Positions 8,281-17,415 are shown, counted from the stretch's first letter. The stretch is 34,063 bases of DNA from Melioribacteraceae bacterium (GCA_021740785.1 JAIOZI010000054.1:1-34063); one strand, 5' to 3'. Notes: a model not told the origin generated them from the sequence alone. A program made the numbers and translations.

Positions 8281-9603
8281 ATGTTCCCCAACAACAAAAA
8301 CAACAACGGTTACTCACTCCCTGTGGTTTTGCTGGTTGTATTTCTTATAACCGGAATTCTTTTCGGGTTTATTGAGCAGATATTCTTTTCCGAGAAGTTA
8401 ACACAGCTATCAAAAAGCAAGATCGAGTTAAAAGCCGGATGTATTGAAAATGCAAACAAATTCGTCGCCAAAAACTACCATGAAGCTGTAGAACATAACC
8501 GAATCGATGCATCCGAAATCCTAAGAGGATTGTATCTAAATGTTCGTTCCCAAAGCAGAACATCCTTTGATTCACTAAAAGGAAATTTCATTTACGGCAT
8601 TACTCCTTCGGATTATTTTCAAAATGCTGTTACAGTCAGCAGACCGAATGCGCGGATGGCGGTCACCGGCTCAACTAAGATTACCGGAAATATTGAAGCG
8701 GCAAGGGATAAAATTCAAAGAGGTAATATCTTCGGTTTCGGAAGCGCTGCGGAAAACTATCTAAATGGGGTTGTAATTAAGAATGATTCAATTCCCATGA
8801 AACTTTTCGATGAGGATAAAATCAAACAACTGTTTACCGCGTTCCCGGTTAATATCGGTTCGGAAAACGTTCTCGAATCATTTTTACTCTGCGACACTAA
8901 TTTTACCCGGTATCCGGGTAAACAAATATTGAGCGGTAAAACTGTAATAAAGGGAAACTTGATCTCCCCTAACCCGCTTGAAATATTAAACATACATTCA
9001 ACCGGGAACACAACAATTGAAGAAGGCGCTAACGCGGACTTATTCATAAACTTATACTCGGACTCAACCGTTACAATTGAGAAAAACTGCTATCTATCTA
9101 ACGTTGTTATTATTTCAAAAAATGATATAATAATTAAAACCGGCTGCCGTTTCAAAAATGTTGAGCTTTATTCACTTAAAAATATCACGACAGAGAATTC
9201 ACATTTCGAATACCCGTCTGTAATCGGAATTCATGTAGATGCCGGCGACTCGCTGAATTTGAAGAACAAAGTTTCTCTAAACTCCACCGTCGTTAACGGA
9301 TCTGTTATGCTGCTGTCTTCAATCACGGGTATTCCCTCAAACAGAAGTATGATAACAATTGACGATAACAGCATTGTTCACGGTCTTATCTATTCTGAAA
9401 ACAATACGGAGCTTAAGGGTAAGGTTTTCGGATCCGTTTATACATATAATTTTATGTTTCGAATTGAAAAAGATGAATTCTACCTTAACTGGTTAATCGA
9501 TACACACATTGACAGATCGAAGCTCGACAATAACTTTCTCATACCCCATGCTTTCAATATAGAAAAGAATTACCGGTTAGTTAATTCATACTTCTTAAAC
9601 TGA
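8281..9603 (+). CDS. PilX/GspK-like pseudopilin with beta-helix-like body
   Basis: 440 residues from the ATG at 8281; an alternative upstream TTG at 8254 adds nine residues in front of the prepilin-like leader and is less likely. The N-terminus has a short basic/Asn leader, then GYSLPVVLLVVFLITG, a prepilin-type hydrophobic helix after Gly but lacking the usual Glu at +5, as in GspK/PilX minor pseudopilins that cap the pseudopilus. The second half has repeated short beta segments (TTIEEGANADLFINLYS, VTIEKNCYLSNVVIIS, IIIKTGCRFKNVELYS), suggesting a parallel beta-helix. It is separated from the rest of the secretion cluster by 830 bases of repeats. Assignment to GspK itself is uncertain. Confidence 0.6.
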   Translation: MFPNNKNNNGYSLPVVLLVVFLITGILFGFIEQIFFSEKLTQLSKSKIELKAGCIENANKFVAKNYHEAVEHNRIDASEILRGLYLNVRSQSRTSFDSLKGNFIYGITPSDYFQNAVTVSRPNARMAVTGSTKITGNIEAARDKIQRGNIFGFGSAAENYLNGVVIKNDSIPMKLFDEDKIKQLFTAFPVNIGSENVLESFLLCDTNFTRYPGKQILSGKTVIKGNLISPNPLEILNIHSTGNTTIEEGANADLFINLYSDSTVTIEKNCYLSNVVIISKNDIIIKTGCRFKNVELYSLKNITTENSHFEYPSVIGIHVDAGDSLNLKNKVSLNSTVVNGSVMLLSSITGIPSNRSMITIDDNSIVHGLIYSENNTELKGKVFGSVYTYNFMFRIEKDEFYLNWLIDTHIDRSKLDNNFLIPHAFNIEKNYRLVNSYFLN

Positions 9604-10013
9604 TTATAAAGCCGAATAAACCCCGGCTGCTTTTTCTTTTCGGACAAAAGACTAATAATTCTCAAGAAGCAAGTATCAAGTAGCAAGTATCAAGAAACAA
9701 AAAGCAAAAAAACCACCACCAACGCTAAAAACCAGTTACGGTGGACAAGCCGGTGGACAGGTCGGGGCACAAGCCGGTGGACAAGAAAAATAGAAAGTAC
9801 AGGATAAAAGGGACATGGCAAAGGCAAAGCGCAGAGGGCGAAGGCGTAAGAAGTTGTTTTTGAATTGGTGAAAAGGAGAATCGGAGAGAGGGAAAAAAGC
9901 AAAGGACGAAGCGTTGTTTTTGAAAGGGAGACAAAAAGAATTGGTGAAGTAGGAAAGACAGAGGGCATAGCGCAAAGAGCAAAGACATAGAGAGGCTGTG
10001 TTAAAATGTTTTT

Positions 10014-10115
10014 GAACCCTGACCAGGGTTCAATGTGATTAGCCAAAATTGAGAAAAGAAACACAACCACGGCGTGGTTGAATATAAAAGAACATGTTCA
10101 ACCCCGTTGGGGTTG
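10014..10115 (+). repeat. Three consecutive perfect short palindromes
   Basis: GAACCCTG/CAGGGTTC at 10014-10031, CAACCACG/CGTGGTTG at 10064-10080 and CAACCCC/GGGGTTG at 10099-10115. Each is a perfect stem with a 1-3 base loop, and they share a similar layout (AACC...GGTT) and TTCAA-type flanks. They look like members of one dispersed palindrome family. The last is followed by TTTTA and could act as a terminator. Confidence 0.6.
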
Positions 10116-10266
10116 TTTTAATAAGAATAAAATTTGACCCTTGAATTAAATCAAAAATACCAGGGTATCGGAAACAATTTTTCCCGGCACCCAAATATTC
10201 GGATTGGATTAATTGAAATTCACGTTGAAGAGAATGAAAAACGCTTTGTAAAATTTCACATTCACA

Positions 10267-10319
10267 TTGTAGGGGACGAAAACCTTGCCTGCCGGCAGGC
10301 GGGTTTTCGTACCCTACAA
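10267..10319 (+). repeat. 53-nt nested hairpin
   Basis: Outer stem TTGTAGGG/CCCTACAA and ACGAAAACC/GGTTTTCGT, with the self-complementary GCCTGCCGGCAGGC at its tip; only a G/A mismatch and a small bulge interrupt it. The inner palindrome begins GCCTG, as do several mini-insertions found in the RHS cassettes. Confidence 0.7.
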
Positions 10320-10439
10320 GCTTCGCTCAGAACGACGGGTTCTATTGTGTCATACTGAAAACGTGCAGCATTACATTTTTTATGCCGGGATGTACGACTG
10401 CCAATAATGACATATCAAAAATCAAGAATCACCAATCAC

Positions 10440-10793
10440 ATGATACACGGGAAAAGAAATAACAACGCTGGTTTCAGTATGCTCGAAACACTGGTGAGCA
10501 TATTAATACTCGGCATGTTAATTACATTTTCAATAATGTTTTTTAACCGAATCTATTCCAATCCCAAGATACTACTTAGAAAAGAATCTCTGCAGTTAGC
10601 TGATACTGAATTAACCAACTGTATTAATGCGAACATAAAAACCGACACACTCTACAATAATTCGCGCGGGAACTTGGAAGTGAAAAGAGAAACAACAGTT
10701 AGTGATTACCTGGTATCGGTCAATGTTTACGTTTATTTATCAGGCACGGGAGAAGAAATCATTCACTTACATACGGCATACCTGGATGAATAA
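10440..10793 (+). CDS. Minor pseudopilin (GspI-like)
   Basis: 117 residues from the ATG at 10440. The leader MIHGKRNNNAG is followed by FSMLETLVSILILGML, a class III (prepilin) signal with Gly at -1, Phe at +1 and Glu at +5, to be cut and N-methylated by the prepilin peptidase encoded downstream. The short periplasmic domain fits a GspI-type minor pseudopilin. An upstream in-frame ATG at 10407 would give a longer leader. Its stop overlaps the next pseudopilin start by eight bases. Confidence 0.65.
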   Translation: MIHGKRNNNAGFSMLETLVSILILGMLITFSIMFFNRIYSNPKILLRKESLQLADTELTNCINANIKTDTLYNNSRGNLEVKRETTVSDYLVSVNVYVYLSGTGEEIIHLHTAYLDE

Positions 10794-11334
10794 CAATAAA
10801 GGATTTACCTTAATCGAGGTGTTGATTTCAATTAATCTTTCATTTCTACTGGTTTCATTCGCCTATGCATTTTATCTCTTCTCGTTTCAATTCAGCACAA
10901 AGTTCATTAATAGTTATGATAGAAAGAATGATATCAATGAATTATTTATAAGGCTAACCGGCAAACTGGAATCAGCCGATTCATTTGAAATAATCTTCTC
11001 TCAACACTCCACTAATGTTTTGTTAAATAAAAGAGATACTGTAAAGTTTAGCGGGAATTCAATCACTTTAATGAATCTATATGGAATTGATGAAATTGAA
11101 AATTATAACATACTATTTAATCTGACGGACGGTGAAGAAATTGAAATAGTTGACGGAGCGGTAAACCGGCATCATTCTATCTCTGAAACCACAGGAAATA
11201 TTTTCTCTGCAGATATCCGCTCTATCAAATTTGAAATTTCCGATAATAACAAAATCTATTCACTTAAATACGTCAACAGCAGAAAAGGCGTAAGAAGATT
11301 CAAAAATGTATATGATAAACAAAATAAGCAGTAA
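10786..11334 (+). CDS. Minor pseudopilin (GspJ-like)
   Basis: 182 residues from the ATG at 10786, chosen because it directly precedes the prepilin signal MNNNKG/FTLIEVLISINLSFLL (Glu at +5). It overlaps the end of the preceding pseudopilin gene by eight bases, and itself overlaps gspF, so the three are translationally coupled. The size and position after a GspI-like gene suggest GspJ, part of the pseudopilus tip complex. The exact minor pseudopilin type cannot be settled by eye. Confidence 0.65.
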   Translation: MNNNKGFTLIEVLISINLSFLLVSFAYAFYLFSFQFSTKFINSYDRKNDINELFIRLTGKLESADSFEIIFSQHSTNVLLNKRDTVKFSGNSITLMNLYGIDEIENYNILFNLTDGEEIEIVDGAVNRHHSISETTGNIFSADIRSIKFEISDNNKIYSLKYVNSRKGVRRFKNVYDKQNKQ

Positions 11335-12361
11335 AGATATAATCGAATTCAACCGGGTCTTCGGGTTGCTGCTGATGTCAAAACTATCAATTGTTGATTC
11401 ACTGGATTTAATACTGAAGCAGACCAAGAACCAAAAATTACGTACAGTGCTTTCATCTGTTATAAAAGATATTAAAGCCGGGGATACTCTATCAAACAGT
11501 TTTGCCAAATACCAAAAAATTTTCCCCGAGATTTACATTGCTAATCTTAAAGTAGCCGAAGAAACCGGGAATATCGCAGAGGTGCTCAATGAATATACAC
11601 TTTACCAGGAGAAATTCATGGAACTGAAAAGAAAAATTATTCATGCGTCGCGATACCCACTTTTTGTAATACTCGTCGCAATCGGTGTCGTGTTTTTTAT
11701 GCTTTACTTTTTAATCCCGACATTCGAAACGTTGTTCAAATCCGTTCAAGCCAGCCTCCCGCCTATCACTGCATTCCTTTTGATGCTGAGCAATATGTTG
11801 ATTGATAACGGCACGGTTCTGTTTATTGCATTCATTTTGTTAACACTACTCTCCTTCATCATATTCAGAAACAAAAAGATTAAAGAAAAGCTGATCGATT
11901 ACATTCTTTTAGAACTGCCTTTTGTTTCTTCATTCTACACACAAAACCTTCTGGCGCGGTTCTCACTCAGTATGGGAATGCTGCTGAGAAACAGTGTTCC
12001 GCTTCTGGATTCATTGAGAATTTCAAAAAACATTTCGGATAACAGCATTTTCAAAAGTGAAATTAACTCGCTTTCAAGAAATCTCGTAAAGGGAGAATCT
12101 CTTACCCGGCGAATCGGCAATTCAAAAATATTCGATATAACATTCATTCGACTATTATCCGCAGGCGAACAGAGCGCAGAACTAGATAAAGTCTTTTACC
12201 TTATAAGCGATTACTACTCAAAAGAATTTGATCATAAAATCGAAATGCTTACATCATTAATTGAACCGGTATTAATATTACTGGTTGGCGGTATTGTTGC
12301 AGTTGTTCTTATCGCAATGTACCTGCCGATGTTTGAGATTATAAATTACCTCGGAGTTTAA
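11306..12361 (+). CDS. gspF: Type II secretion/pilus inner-membrane platform protein GspF
   Basis: 351 residues. Two GspF domains, each with an amphipathic helical bundle followed by membrane helices: first about residues 8-130 with TM at about 120-142, second about 210-330 with the final TM near 318-342 (LIEPVLILLVGGIVAVVLIAMYLPMF, a family hallmark). TM segments around 155-190 lie between. It lacks the roughly 60-residue N-terminal extension of typical GspF/PilC and begins directly in the first domain. It forms the inner-membrane platform that couples the GspE ATPase to pseudopilus assembly. The start lies inside the preceding gene; MYM or the Met six bases later are both possible. Confidence 0.9.
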   Translation: MYMINKISSKDIIEFNRVFGLLLMSKLSIVDSLDLILKQTKNQKLRTVLSSVIKDIKAGDTLSNSFAKYQKIFPEIYIANLKVAEETGNIAEVLNEYTLYQEKFMELKRKIIHASRYPLFVILVAIGVVFFMLYFLIPTFETLFKSVQASLPPITAFLLMLSNMLIDNGTVLFIAFILLTLLSFIIFRNKKIKEKLIDYILLELPFVSSFYTQNLLARFSLSMGMLLRNSVPLLDSLRISKNISDNSIFKSEINSLSRNLVKGESLTRRIGNSKIFDITFIRLLSAGEQSAELDKVFYLISDYYSKEFDHKIEMLTSLIEPVLILLVGGIVAVVLIAMYLPMFEIINYLGV

Positions 12362-12362
12362 A

Positions 12363-12776
12363 ATGCAATGGAAATGTAAACAAAACAGTGAGCTTGGTTT
12401 TTCACTCACGGAATTAATGGTTGCCCTTGTTATAATCGGCGTTCTGGTTCTTCTTGCTCTCCCCCGCTTGATGCCGCTCGTCACGAAAGCTAAATCGACC
12501 GAAGCAAAACTAAACCTGAAACAAGTTCATATGCTGCAGAAAGCTTATAAATTTGAATATGACCGCTACTCTAAGGAATTGTCCGCAATCGGTTATGAGC
12601 AGGAGGAATTGATCAGCAGCGGCGGATCGGCACGTTATAAAATTGAAATAGTTTCTGCGGATGAAAAATCATACAAAGCCACTGCAACATCCGTCGTTGA
12701 TTTTGATGATGACGGAACGTTCAATATTTGGGAAGTAACCGATAAAGGAAATATCAAAGAAATAATCCCGGATTGA
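12363..12776 (+). CDS. gspG: Major pseudopilin GspG-like
   Basis: 137 residues, starting one base after gspF. The leader MQWKCKQNSELG precedes FSLTELMVALVIIGVLVLLA, a textbook prepilin signal with Glu at +5, and ALPRL is as in GspG. The C-terminal DFDDDGTFNIWEV is an acidic loop where GspG proteins bind calcium. It is the likely main subunit of the pseudopilus. Confidence 0.8.
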   Translation: MQWKCKQNSELGFSLTELMVALVIIGVLVLLALPRLMPLVTKAKSTEAKLNLKQVHMLQKAYKFEYDRYSKELSAIGYEQEELISSGGSARYKIEIVSADEKSYKATATSVVDFDDDGTFNIWEVTDKGNIKEIIPD

Positions 12777-12778
12777 TT

Positions 12779-13348
12779 ATGATAAAATTAATTTTAACTC
12801 TTCTCGCTTCTGTATTTGTTTTTACATCATGCGGCATGTTCAGCGATGTCTGCTGTGATACGCCGGGTCTCAACTTGCTTCATAATATAGAAAATAGAAA
12901 AATTGCTGTTATCACTTTTGCCGTTGAAGGTTCATACGTTTCCGCTAACACCGGGAGCTATGCGGCTGATAAGTTTTCGAATGATCTGTTTACAATTCTG
13001 AATTTGGAAGTTGTTGACAGATCCTTTGTTAGATATGTTGAAGTGAATAACAACATAGACAGAGCCATTTTGATGAACGGAAAAGTATTGAAAAAGCTTG
13101 CCGGAGATTTAAGTGCGGACTTAATTATCCTCGGCGAAATTATCCGGGTATCACCGATGGAATTCCTTAATGATGATTTAGAAAAAACACTAAATCTCAA
13201 TATTAGAATTCTTGATGCGGAATCCGGGAAAATTGTCGGCATGTCGAATGCAGATTGCTCTTACAAAGACAACATTGAGTCTGCAGTTGATGAAGCAATT
13301 GATTCAATTATAGAAACACTTGGGAATGAGATATGGCAGGAGAGATAG
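12779..13348 (+). CDS. Lipoprotein, possible CsgG/FlgO-like assembly factor
   Basis: 189 residues from the ATG at 12779, which sits two bases after the gspG stop. The signal ends FVFTSC, a lipobox with the acceptor Cys at about residue 18. The mature part (KIAVITFAVEGSY, then DLFTILNLEVVDRS, and ADLIILGEIIRV) has the alternating strand/helix pattern of CsgG/FlgO-like periplasmic lipoproteins. Placed between the pseudopilin and peptidase genes, it may help secretin assembly at the outer membrane, in place of a pilotin, which is otherwise absent. The fold and role are tentative. Confidence 0.55.
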   Translation: MIKLILTLLASVFVFTSCGMFSDVCCDTPGLNLLHNIENRKIAVITFAVEGSYVSANTGSYAADKFSNDLFTILNLEVVDRSFVRYVEVNNNIDRAILMNGKVLKKLAGDLSADLIILGEIIRVSPMEFLNDDLEKTLNLNIRILDAESGKIVGMSNADCSYKDNIESAVDEAIDSIIETLGNEIWQER

Positions 13349-14106
13349 TTTTAGTAATTATTACAGGTTCTGTGATTGGAAGTTTCGGCAGCAATATAAT
13401 TTCGCATTTTATTTCCGGCAGTAAGCTGGATTTGTACCGTTCAAAATGCTTCTGCGGTAAGAAAACTTTACGAGTTTTGGAATTAATCCCACTAATCAGT
13501 TATCTGTATCAAAAAGGAAGATGCACTTTCTGCGGCAATCATATACCGGGCAGATACCTATTTATAGAACTTGGTTCTGCCTGCATCGCTTTGTTTACCT
13601 ATCTAACAACCGGTTCAACATCGGAAATGATTATAAAATTTTCTCTCTACTTTGTATTATTCATAGTTGCCGTCATAGATTATTACCGGTTTATAATTCC
13701 CGATATACTGCTTATTATTCTCGCTCCCGTAATAATCTTGAATTTTTTACTTGTGACCGGTAATATTTTATCGTCACTGTTATTCTCTGCAGTTCTGACG
13801 CTGATATTGTTCTCAACCGGATTTTTTCTCAGCAAGTATTTACGAAAACAATCTTTGGGTATGGGTGATATAAAATTACTCTTTCTATTGTCATTGATTG
13901 TTGGATTCCCCCTTTCAGCGCTTGCTTTATGGATTGCTGCTCTTATTGGAATTCTGTATGCAGTATTTGTATCGGGAATCTCAAAAGTAAATTTATCCCG
14001 ACTGAAATTACCGTTCGGAACTTTTCTTTGTCTGAGTTTTTCTATCGTGCATCACTTCGACCAAACATTCATTAAAATATTTACTTCGATTTTCATAAAG
14101 ATATGA
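13333..14106 (+). CDS. pilD: Prepilin peptidase/N-methyltransferase
   Basis: 257 residues, overlapping the preceding gene by 16 bases. It cleaves and N-methylates the pseudopilins. Seen: N-terminal GSVIGSFGSNIISH; the zinc tetracysteine region as CFC and CTFC about 30 residues apart; the catalytic aspartates in AVIDYYRFIIPD (about residue 116) and GMGDIKLL (about residue 180); and multiple membrane helices. Also called GspO. The first Cys pair is CxC rather than CxxC. Confidence 0.9.
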   Translation: MAGEIVLVIITGSVIGSFGSNIISHFISGSKLDLYRSKCFCGKKTLRVLELIPLISYLYQKGRCTFCGNHIPGRYLFIELGSACIALFTYLTTGSTSEMIIKFSLYFVLFIVAVIDYYRFIIPDILLIILAPVIILNFLLVTGNILSSLLFSAVLTLILFSTGFFLSKYLRKQSLGMGDIKLLFLLSLIVGFPLSALALWIAALIGILYAVFVSGISKVNLSRLKLPFGTFLCLSFSIVHHFDQTFIKIFTSIFIKI

Positions 14107-15509
14107 CAATCACAATAGACCGGGAAGCTGTTGAAGTTATTTCTGCTTCATATGCTTTCGAAAAAAATATTCTTCCTTTAAAACTAAACTCCGGAAATTT
14201 GGAAGTTGGTTTGATTGATAAATCCAACACAAAGCTGATAAAGGATATCGAATTTGATACCGGGTTAAAATTGTTCCCGGTTGAACTGCCTCCCGATGTA
14301 ATATTAAAAAAGCTGAAAGAAATTTATCCCGATTCGCAAAAGGCTGAAGCAGCAAAGAACATAACTGATTTTGTTTCGAACGGAAGTTCAAATATAGAGT
14401 ACATTAACCAGGTAATAATCGGTGCGGTAAAATCAAACGCAAGCGATATACATTTTGAATCAATGGAAAACATATTAAAAATACGGTACAGAATTGACGG
14501 ACATTTGAGAGAAGTTGCAAGATTAAAAAAAGAACGGGCAGCGGCATTAATTAGTCGAATTAAAATTATGGCAAATATGGATATTGCCGAAAAGAGACGT
14601 CCGCAGGACGGGAAGATTAGATTTAATAATGAAGGCAGAGATATTGATATTAGAGTATCAACCATTCCCGCAAGTTTTGGCGAAAAAACCGTTTTGAGAA
14701 TATTGGATAAAAGTCAGCTAAATCTAAACATCAATTCACTCGGATTAAGTCACGACCACAAAGAACTATTACTAAAGCACATCACTTCTCCTTACGGAAT
14801 GATTTTAGTAACCGGACCAACAGGCAGCGGTAAAACAACTTCACTGTACACGGCATTAAAGGAAATCCAATCGGATGAAAAAAACATCCTGACTATTGAA
14901 GACCCGGTAGAATATAATCTTGACGGAATTAATCAATGCAATGTAAAGCCCGATATTGGTTTTACTTTTGCTTCCGCATTGAGATCTTTTCTAAGACAGG
15001 ATCCGGATATTATTATGATCGGTGAAATTAGAGACCTGGAAACAGCAGAAATTGCAGTAAGATCATCGCTCACCGGTCATCTTGTGTTCAGTACTCTCCA
15101 TACAAATGATTCTCTTTCGGCAGTTACAAGATTGATAGATATGGGAATTGAACCTTATTTGGTTTCATCTTCTGTTCGATTAATAATTGCACAGCGGCTT
15201 GTAAGAAAATTGTGCTCGTGTAAAAAATTATCAGACAAACAAATTAATCCGGATGAATTACAAAATCATTATGAACCGGTCGGATGTGAAAACTGCGGAT
15301 TCTCCGGGTATAAAGGCAGAACCGCACTGTTTGAGTTTGCTGAGATTGATCGTGATGTTTCCGAAATGATCGGCAGAAGTGCGAGCTATTCAGATATTTT
15401 GAATGTACTGCTAAAAAAGAATTTCACAACACTTAGAAGCGCCGGAATTGAAAAAATTAAAAATGGAATTACTAGTTATGAAGAGGTTATTCGTGAAACA
15501 AGTTTATAG
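14103..15509 (+). CDS. gspE: Type II secretion/pilus assembly ATPase GspE
   Basis: 468 residues; ATG overlaps the peptidase stop (ATGA). Seen: short N-terminal T2SSE-N domain; Walker A GPTGSGKTTS at about residues 238-247; Asp box LTIEDPVEY; Walker B region DPDIIMIGEIRD; His box TGHLVFSTLHTND; and a C-terminal zinc site with CSC and CENC. It hydrolyses ATP at the cytoplasmic face of GspF to drive pseudopilus extension. It is shorter than most homologues because of the reduced N-terminal domain. Confidence 0.93.
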   Translation: MTITIDREAVEVISASYAFEKNILPLKLNSGNLEVGLIDKSNTKLIKDIEFDTGLKLFPVELPPDVILKKLKEIYPDSQKAEAAKNITDFVSNGSSNIEYINQVIIGAVKSNASDIHFESMENILKIRYRIDGHLREVARLKKERAAALISRIKIMANMDIAEKRRPQDGKIRFNNEGRDIDIRVSTIPASFGEKTVLRILDKSQLNLNINSLGLSHDHKELLLKHITSPYGMILVTGPTGSGKTTSLYTALKEIQSDEKNILTIEDPVEYNLDGINQCNVKPDIGFTFASALRSFLRQDPDIIMIGEIRDLETAEIAVRSSLTGHLVFSTLHTNDSLSAVTRLIDMGIEPYLVSSSVRLIIAQRLVRKLCSCKKLSDKQINPDELQNHYEPVGCENCGFSGYKGRTALFEFAEIDRDVSEMIGRSASYSDILNVLLKKNFTTLRSAGIEKIKNGITSYEEVIRETSL

Positions 15510-17415
15510 AATTATATTTTTCATCAATCTATTCATTATGATTTTCAACGGGATTTCATTTTCACAGCAATCCGATTCCCTCCGTTATCCGCCGAAGAGT
15601 TTTGAGAAAATCCCATCTATTAATTTTAAAGATACCGATATTCGAGATATCCTGAGATCAATCGCATTTGAATATAAAACAAACATTTGGGTAGATAACA
15701 ACATCACCGCCAGAACCTCAATTGCACTTTATGATGTGACGGTTTTGGAGGCATTGGAAATAATTACAAAAGATAACGGATTGAAGTTTGATTTTGATCC
15801 TGTCAGATTTCTTATCGGTATCCCCGAAAAGAAAGAATCGCCTCCACCAATTGAGCCCGATCCGAAAGTTTATTTCAATTCATCGGGCAATAGGATCTCA
15901 ATCGAATTAGCCGGAGTAAACATAAAGAACTTCGTTGATGAATTAAGAAAGGAAACCGGTAAAAACTTTTTACTCACACCGGGTACTGGAGGTAAATTAA
16001 CGGGAGTTCTTAAGGATATTGAACTGAATACCGGTTTGAGAAACATTCTTCAAAACAACGGGTTCTATTTAACGATAACGGATTCAATTTATTATATCTC
16101 GCGTTCGGCATATTTTTCTACCAGGGAATCAAATGAATCCGTTACATCAAATTACTGGGTAAGCGCTTCCGACAACCTGGTTACAATTGATGTAAAGAAT
16201 GCCGATCTAAATCAAATTTTGGAAGACATCACTTATCAACTTAATCTGCCCGTAGTAAAACTTGCTGATCCGAAAATTGAAGTAACGGTTAAATGTGCTA
16301 ATCTTCCCCTCGATAGAGCATTATACTACTTATTCAGAAATACCGAATATACATTTAAAAATGAAGACGGAACCTATGTTGTGGGAGACATAAGCACAAA
16401 GAACATGGATGAAATCAAACTTATCAAATTACAGCATCTGCGGGCGGATAATCTAAAAGAAAAAATGCCGTCGAATCTTGAGCAGAACCTGCAGATTAAT
16501 GTATCGCTTGAGCACAATGCTTTAATAGTTAGAGGAAGAATTGAAAATATAATGATGCTTGAAGAATTTGTAAGAAAGGTTGATTCACCGGTACCGCAGG
16601 TGATGATTGAAGCGCTGGTTGTAGATTATAATCTCGATAACCTGTTTGAGTTCGGAATGTCTGCCGGCAGAGGAGATTCGGTTGCTGCATCACGTCCCGA
16701 CAAGTGGTTCCCCGGGTTTGATGTGACTGCCAGCGGAAATAAAATCAATAAAATTTTTAAGGATATAGGAGATGTAAATATATTCGGACAGGAAATTAAT
16801 GTCGGAAATCTTGGGCAGCTCCCGGAAGATTTTTTTGTCAACATAAGAATGCTGGAAGAGAATGGCGTAGCAAATATCAAATCAAGACCGATTTTATCAA
16901 CGCTAAACGGACATAAAGCATCCCTAAAAATCGGTACAATACAAAACTATGTTTTCAAAGATATCCTCCCGGTTACAAATCAATTGAGTTCAACATTTAT
17001 TGAGAAAGAAACTATTCAAGAGATTGAAGCAATGGTTTCATTTGAAATTACACCGTGGGTCGGTCCGAATAATCAATTAACAATAGAACTAAAACCCGAT
17101 TTCCAAACGCCTGTCGGTGAGTTTTCGCCTGACAAAAATGAAATACCCGCAATTAATACGCGCACACTTGAATCAACGGTAAGATTAAAAGACGGCGAGA
17201 CTATTGTTGTCGGAGGTTTGATTCAGGATATCGAAACAACAACGGTTACTAAAATGCCGTTTATCGGGGACATTCCCTACTTAGGTGAACTCTTCAAAAA
17301 TAAAAGGAAGCAAAAAACCAAAGCCGAACTGATTATTTATTTAACTCCGCATATCTTTTATGAGGATAATGCCGGACTTGCATATTATAATTTCGCCGAC
17401 GGAATTGATAGATGA
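15478..17415 (+). CDS. gspD: Secretin GspD/PilQ
   Basis: 645 residues from the ATG at 15478, overlapping gspE by 32 bases. The signal peptide ends FNGISFSQQ. An STN-like domain follows (INFKDTDIRDILRSIAFEY), with a second N-domain (ISIELAGVNIKNFVDELRKE) and further repeat domains, then the secretin domain from about residue 370 (VPQVMIEALVVDYN, then VGGLIQDIETT, MPFIGDIPYLGELFK, and LIIYLTPHI). It is a multimeric outer-membrane channel. No lipobox is present, so outer-membrane targeting would need an accessory protein. Confidence 0.92.
   Translation: MKRLFVKQVYRIIFFINLFIMIFNGISFSQQSDSLRYPPKSFEKIPSINFKDTDIRDILRSIAFEYKTNIWVDNNITARTSIALYDVTVLEALEIITKDNGLKFDFDPVRFLIGIPEKKESPPPIEPDPKVYFNSSGNRISIELAGVNIKNFVDELRKETGKNFLLTPGTGGKLTGVLKDIELNTGLRNILQNNGFYLTITDSIYYISRSAYFSTRESNESVTSNYWVSASDNLVTIDVKNADLNQILEDITYQLNLPVVKLADPKIEVTVKCANLPLDRALYYLFRNTEYTFKNEDGTYVVGDISTKNMDEIKLIKLQHLRADNLKEKMPSNLEQNLQINVSLEHNALIVRGRIENIMMLEEFVRKVDSPVPQVMIEALVVDYNLDNLFEFGMSAGRGDSVAASRPDKWFPGFDVTASGNKINKIFKDIGDVNIFGQEINVGNLGQLPEDFFVNIRMLEENGVANIKSRPILSTLNGHKASLKIGTIQNYVFKDILPVTNQLSSTFIEKETIQEIEAMVSFEITPWVGPNNQLTIELKPDFQTPVGEFSPDKNEIPAINTRTLESTVRLKDGETIVVGGLIQDIETTTVTKMPFIGDIPYLGELFKNKRKQKTKAELIIYLTPHIFYEDNAGLAYYNFADGIDR

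Larger units (their letters stand above)
9604..10439 (+). other. Repeat-rich gap inside the secretion cluster
   Basis: No convincing gene. It holds: short direct repeats (AAGTATCAAG, 9667-9695); a tandem GCCGGTGGACAAG-like repeat at 9738-9785; a purine-rich stretch 9786-9985 that gives long but implausible frames on the minus strand; three perfect hairpins at 10014-10115; and a nested hairpin at 10267-10319. A TTG frame at 10134-10358 runs straight through the nested hairpin and is not considered a gene. Confidence 0.6.

Noticed and set aside
9738-9785. Possible CRISPR-like direct repeats (GCCGGTGGACAAG)
   Set aside because: Units are about 13 bp with irregular or no spacers; no cas genes. 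It is a short tandem repeat.
9690-10070. Several overlapping minus-strand frames of 79-126 codons rich in Phe, Leu, Pro and Cys
   Set aside because: They are read from a purine-rich low-complexity stretch, appear in more than one phase at once, and run across a hairpin; no start site or family resemblance.
10134-10358. 74-codon frame in the gap upstream of the GspI-like gene
   Set aside because: TTG start, passes through the nested 53-nt hairpin and dispersed repeat sequence; no recognisable family.
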